Assembly: GCA_034437755.1 (NCBI GenBank)
Contig: DAOTTV010000130.1
Coordinates: 1 to 64,000, forward strand
Length of the DNA stretch: 64,000 nucleotides
DNA from: JAUZRW01 sp034437755
GTDB taxonomy: Bacteria > Chloroflexota > Anaerolineae > Aggregatilineales > Phototrophicaceae
Direction of reading: 5' to 3'
A program made the translations under genes and the position numbers. The notes under the pieces were generated by a model that saw nothing but the letters and a program-made list of their open reading frames with translations, made no database searches and was not told the origin of the DNA. This document shows positions 61,871 to 64,000 of this stretch, piece by piece; positions within the stretch are counted from its first letter, which is position 1, and each line of letters starts with the position of its first letter.

Positions 61871-63754
61871 ATGAAACGACAATACACACGGCTCTTGCTC
61901 ATCGGCTTGGTGCTGGTGGGCTTTGCTTTGCGACTCTATCGTCTCGATGTGGTCGCCTTGCGCGGCGATGAAGCCTTCAGCGCCCAATCATGGGCGGGGC
62001 TGTCGCTGTCCACATCCCTTGACGAGATCGCCGCTATTGAACCGCATCCCGTCCTGACATACGTGCTGTTTCGCTTGTGGGGCGTGGTGTTCGGCATTGA
62101 TTCTGAATGGACACTGCGCCTGTTGCCCGCATTGGCGAGCGTGATCGGTATTCCGGCACTGTATGCGCTCGGCGTGCGCCTCACACGCCGTCCCTCGATC
62201 GGCATCATCGCGGCGGCATTGTGGGCGATACACCCGTTTCAAATCTGGCACGCGCAGGATTTTCGTAATTATGCGATCTGGTCGAGCTTGAGCATTGTCA
62301 CGTATTGGCTGGCGTGGCGCGTCATTGATACCGACACCCGCCGTGATTGGCTGGCATATGCGCTTATGGCGACGCTGGCTTGTCTCATCTTTTATATGGA
62401 ATTGCTGACGATCGGTGTGCTGGGCTTATACGCCCTGCTGACGCAATGGCGGCGCGTGAGCTTCGTCGTGCGCTGGTCAGCCTTGAATCTGGGCATCATC
62501 GCGCTGACGATTGGCACGTTCATTTGGTTGCAGGGGGATCTCATCACCAGTGGCGAGTATGGCGGCACGACTGGCGGCTTGGCGCTAGCACAATACCTTT
62601 ATCGCTTCGTGCCGGTGCTCAATCTCGGCGAGACTGCGCCCGCTTCGTCGGTGTTGGCGTGGGTGTTACTGGTGTGGCTCATCGTCTGCTGGGTGTTGAT
62701 CCTACAGGCGCGGGGCGCACGCTGGCAGACACTGGCGCTGTTCGTCGCGATTGCGGTGCTTGCGCCTTTCATCGTCCTTGCTTTGATCTCAACGCGCATG
62801 AGTATCTTTCGTCCGCGTTACGTGATGCAGGTTGCACCGATCTTCACGATGATGATCGCGAGTGGCTTCTATCTGCTGGCAGGGCGACCGCGTTTTGGGC
62901 GTGTTCTGGCACTGGGGGGGCTGGTCGTATGGGTCGCGTTAGCGAGTGTCAGCCTGTGGCGTTATCACTACAGCACGCCGCCTAAAGCTCTGCGCTGGGA
63001 TGATCTGACCGCGTATCTCGACACGCACACTACAGACGACGAGCTGATTATCCAAACAGGGGTCGATGCCGCATTTGGCTATTATTATGCGCAGTATGCA
63101 CCACCCGCGCCGGAAATCGCCCTGCCCGTCGATCCCTTCCAGACACCAGCAGAAATTGATGCTCTGCTGACGACGCAAATTGCGCCGCGCTACGACTCGG
63201 TCTGGGTCGTCGGGCAAACCTTCCCCGACTGGGTAGGGGCGGGGACAGTCGAACGCTGGATGCGTGATGAGCGTCAACTGGTGCGCTCGACATCAATTGG
63301 TGGCTTGCCCGCCCAGCAATTTCGCACATGGCAGGTGAACGCGCACGAACTGCCAGCGACCAGCCGCGCGACTTTCACCGATGTGGCGGTGCTTCGTGGC
63401 GCGCAACACTACCGCGAGCCGGACGATATGTTGACCGTCTGGTTATACTGGCAGGCGCGTTCGCGTACAGCGCGTGATCTCAAGTTGTTTGTGCATCTCG
63501 TCGGTCAACCGCGACCGGATAGTGGCTCGCCATTATGGGCGCAGGATGATCATTTCTTGCAAAGGGGGCGCATGTCATCCATGCTGTGGGATGTTGACGT
63601 AATCTATCGCGATGTGGCGACTTTATCGCTGGCTGGCGTGCCCACAGGCGTGTATCAGATTCAAGTCGGTTGGTATGATCCGGTGACCAATCAGCGCGTC
63701 ATGACTACGAATGGCACCGATGCCTTTAACATCGGCACCATTGTGTTAGAGTAG
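61871..63754 (+). CDS. GT39/ArnT-like membrane glycosyltransferase
   Basis: The 627-residue protein has about 10-12 membrane helices in residues 1-370, with the acidic first-loop motif ALRGDEAFSAQSW typical of dolichyl- or polyprenyl-phosphate-sugar glycosyltransferases. DFRNYAIW and YLLAGRPRFG lie further on, followed by a beta-rich extracytoplasmic C-terminal domain. It probably moves a sugar from a lipid carrier to a surface acceptor. It lies 15 bp after the NERD-like gene. Confidence 0.85.
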   Translation: MKRQYTRLLLIGLVLVGFALRLYRLDVVALRGDEAFSAQSWAGLSLSTSLDEIAAIEPHPVLTYVLFRLWGVVFGIDSEWTLRLLPALASVIGIPALYALGVRLTRRPSIGIIAAALWAIHPFQIWHAQDFRNYAIWSSLSIVTYWLAWRVIDTDTRRDWLAYALMATLACLIFYMELLTIGVLGLYALLTQWRRVSFVVRWSALNLGIIALTIGTFIWLQGDLITSGEYGGTTGGLALAQYLYRFVPVLNLGETAPASSVLAWVLLVWLIVCWVLILQARGARWQTLALFVAIAVLAPFIVLALISTRMSIFRPRYVMQVAPIFTMMIASGFYLLAGRPRFGRVLALGGLVVWVALASVSLWRYHYSTPPKALRWDDLTAYLDTHTTDDELIIQTGVDAAFGYYYAQYAPPAPEIALPVDPFQTPAEIDALLTTQIAPRYDSVWVVGQTFPDWVGAGTVERWMRDERQLVRSTSIGGLPAQQFRTWQVNAHELPATSRATFTDVAVLRGAQHYREPDDMLTVWLYWQARSRTARDLKLFVHLVGQPRPDSGSPLWAQDDHFLQRGRMSSMLWDVDVIYRDVATLSLAGVPTGVYQIQVGWYDPVTNQRVMTTNGTDAFNIGTIVLE

Positions 63755-63797
63755 GGGGGGTGACGCTTGCTCAAATATCAATTGAGTTAAGCGTGTA

Positions 63798-64000
63798 TCA
63801 CAACTCATCGAGGCGCGATTGCCATTTGTCTAACAAGCGATTGTAGATGCTCTCTGAGATTTCACCTTTCATGAAGCGCATATCGAGATTGTTGATTGCC
63901 CCTTCGATTTCGGCGCGGGTGGTTGGTGTTGCGCTAGATGCCGGTGCTGGAGCGGCTTGAGGGGCGGGTGCCGCCTGCTGTTGGCTGCCACCGCGATTCT
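63798..64000 (-). CDS. C-terminal part of a protein with Ala/Pro/Gln linker and short helical tail (partial)
   Basis: An open frame enters from the right edge and ends at TGA (63800-63798). It encodes an Ala/Pro/Gln-rich stretch, then EIEGAINNLDMRFMKGEISE and a Tyr/Leu/Trp-containing helix, reminiscent of SHOCT-type tails. Its N-terminal part is outside the window, so the protein is not identified. Confidence 0.6.
   Translation of the reverse strand, partial: NRGGSQQQAAPAPQAAPAPASSATPTTRAEIEGAINNLDMRFMKGEISESIYNRLLDKWQSRLDEL

Overview
This 64 kb stretch is ordinary bacterial chromosome: about 53 protein genes, three tRNAs, two riboswitches and many well-formed promoters and terminators, with no phage, plasmid, rRNA, CRISPR array or intact insertion sequence. 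Several traits together suggest a member of the Chloroflexota (Anaerolineae-like). These are a SARP/BTAD regulator with a decayed NTPase half, Thr/Pro-rich linkers carrying LysM and SH3b domains, a T-box before valS, a SelB, a CpaE-like response regulator, GAF histidine kinases and moderate GC. The assignment is inferred from gene content; no marker tree was possible.

Layout. 1-4.3 kb holds envelope genes: an SH3b protein with a 48-bp tandem repeat, a lipoprotein, and an O-antigen ligase-like protein with TPRs. 4.3-8.2 kb has tRNA-Arg(CCG), gyrB, tRNA-Arg(TCT) and the SARP-like regulator. 8.5-11.3 kb has an acyl-CoA ligase and a YbgC thioesterase. 11.4-15.0 kb is a hisH-orf-hisA-hisF-hisI-hisE operon read leftward. 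It is preceded by what looks like a true histidine attenuator: a short, apparently leaderless ORF with three consecutive His codons and then an intrinsic terminator. 15.2-18.1 kb has a hybrid histidine kinase, a hydrolase, uridine kinase and tRNA-Thr(CGT). 18.2-23.2 kb has the glyoxylate shunt pair (aceB, aceA) and purH. 23.4-29.6 kb has NDH-2, a four-gene carbamoyltransferase cluster, a DUF1295 protein and a LON-domain protein. 29.7-36.7 kb has a ferredoxin, a sulfurtransferase, a Ser/Thr kinase, a dGTPase, a coiled-coil protein and selB.

36.7-40.7 kb is a TPP-riboswitch-controlled thiamine ABC transporter (thiB-thiP-thiQ), followed by an MFS exporter that seems to start at ATT. 42.0-45.8 kb is a valine T-box operon: a C-terminally short methyltransferase, then valS. 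Between its promoter and the T-box sits a 124-bp MITE with perfect 12-bp terminal inverted repeats and a 9-bp target duplication. 46-51.7 kb has a nucleotidyltransferase-like protein, two tandem LysM surface proteins and mutL. 51.8-56.5 kb has signalling genes and a sirtuin. 56.6-59.4 kb is yajC-secD-secF. 59.5-64 kb has secreted, NERD-like and GT39-like membrane proteins and the end of a further gene.

The strongest candidates for something undescribed are the his leader (14870-15036), the MITE inside the valS leader RNA (42129-42270), and a dispersed family of intergenic hairpin clusters (about 10655-10815, 27735-28060 and 45813-45900).
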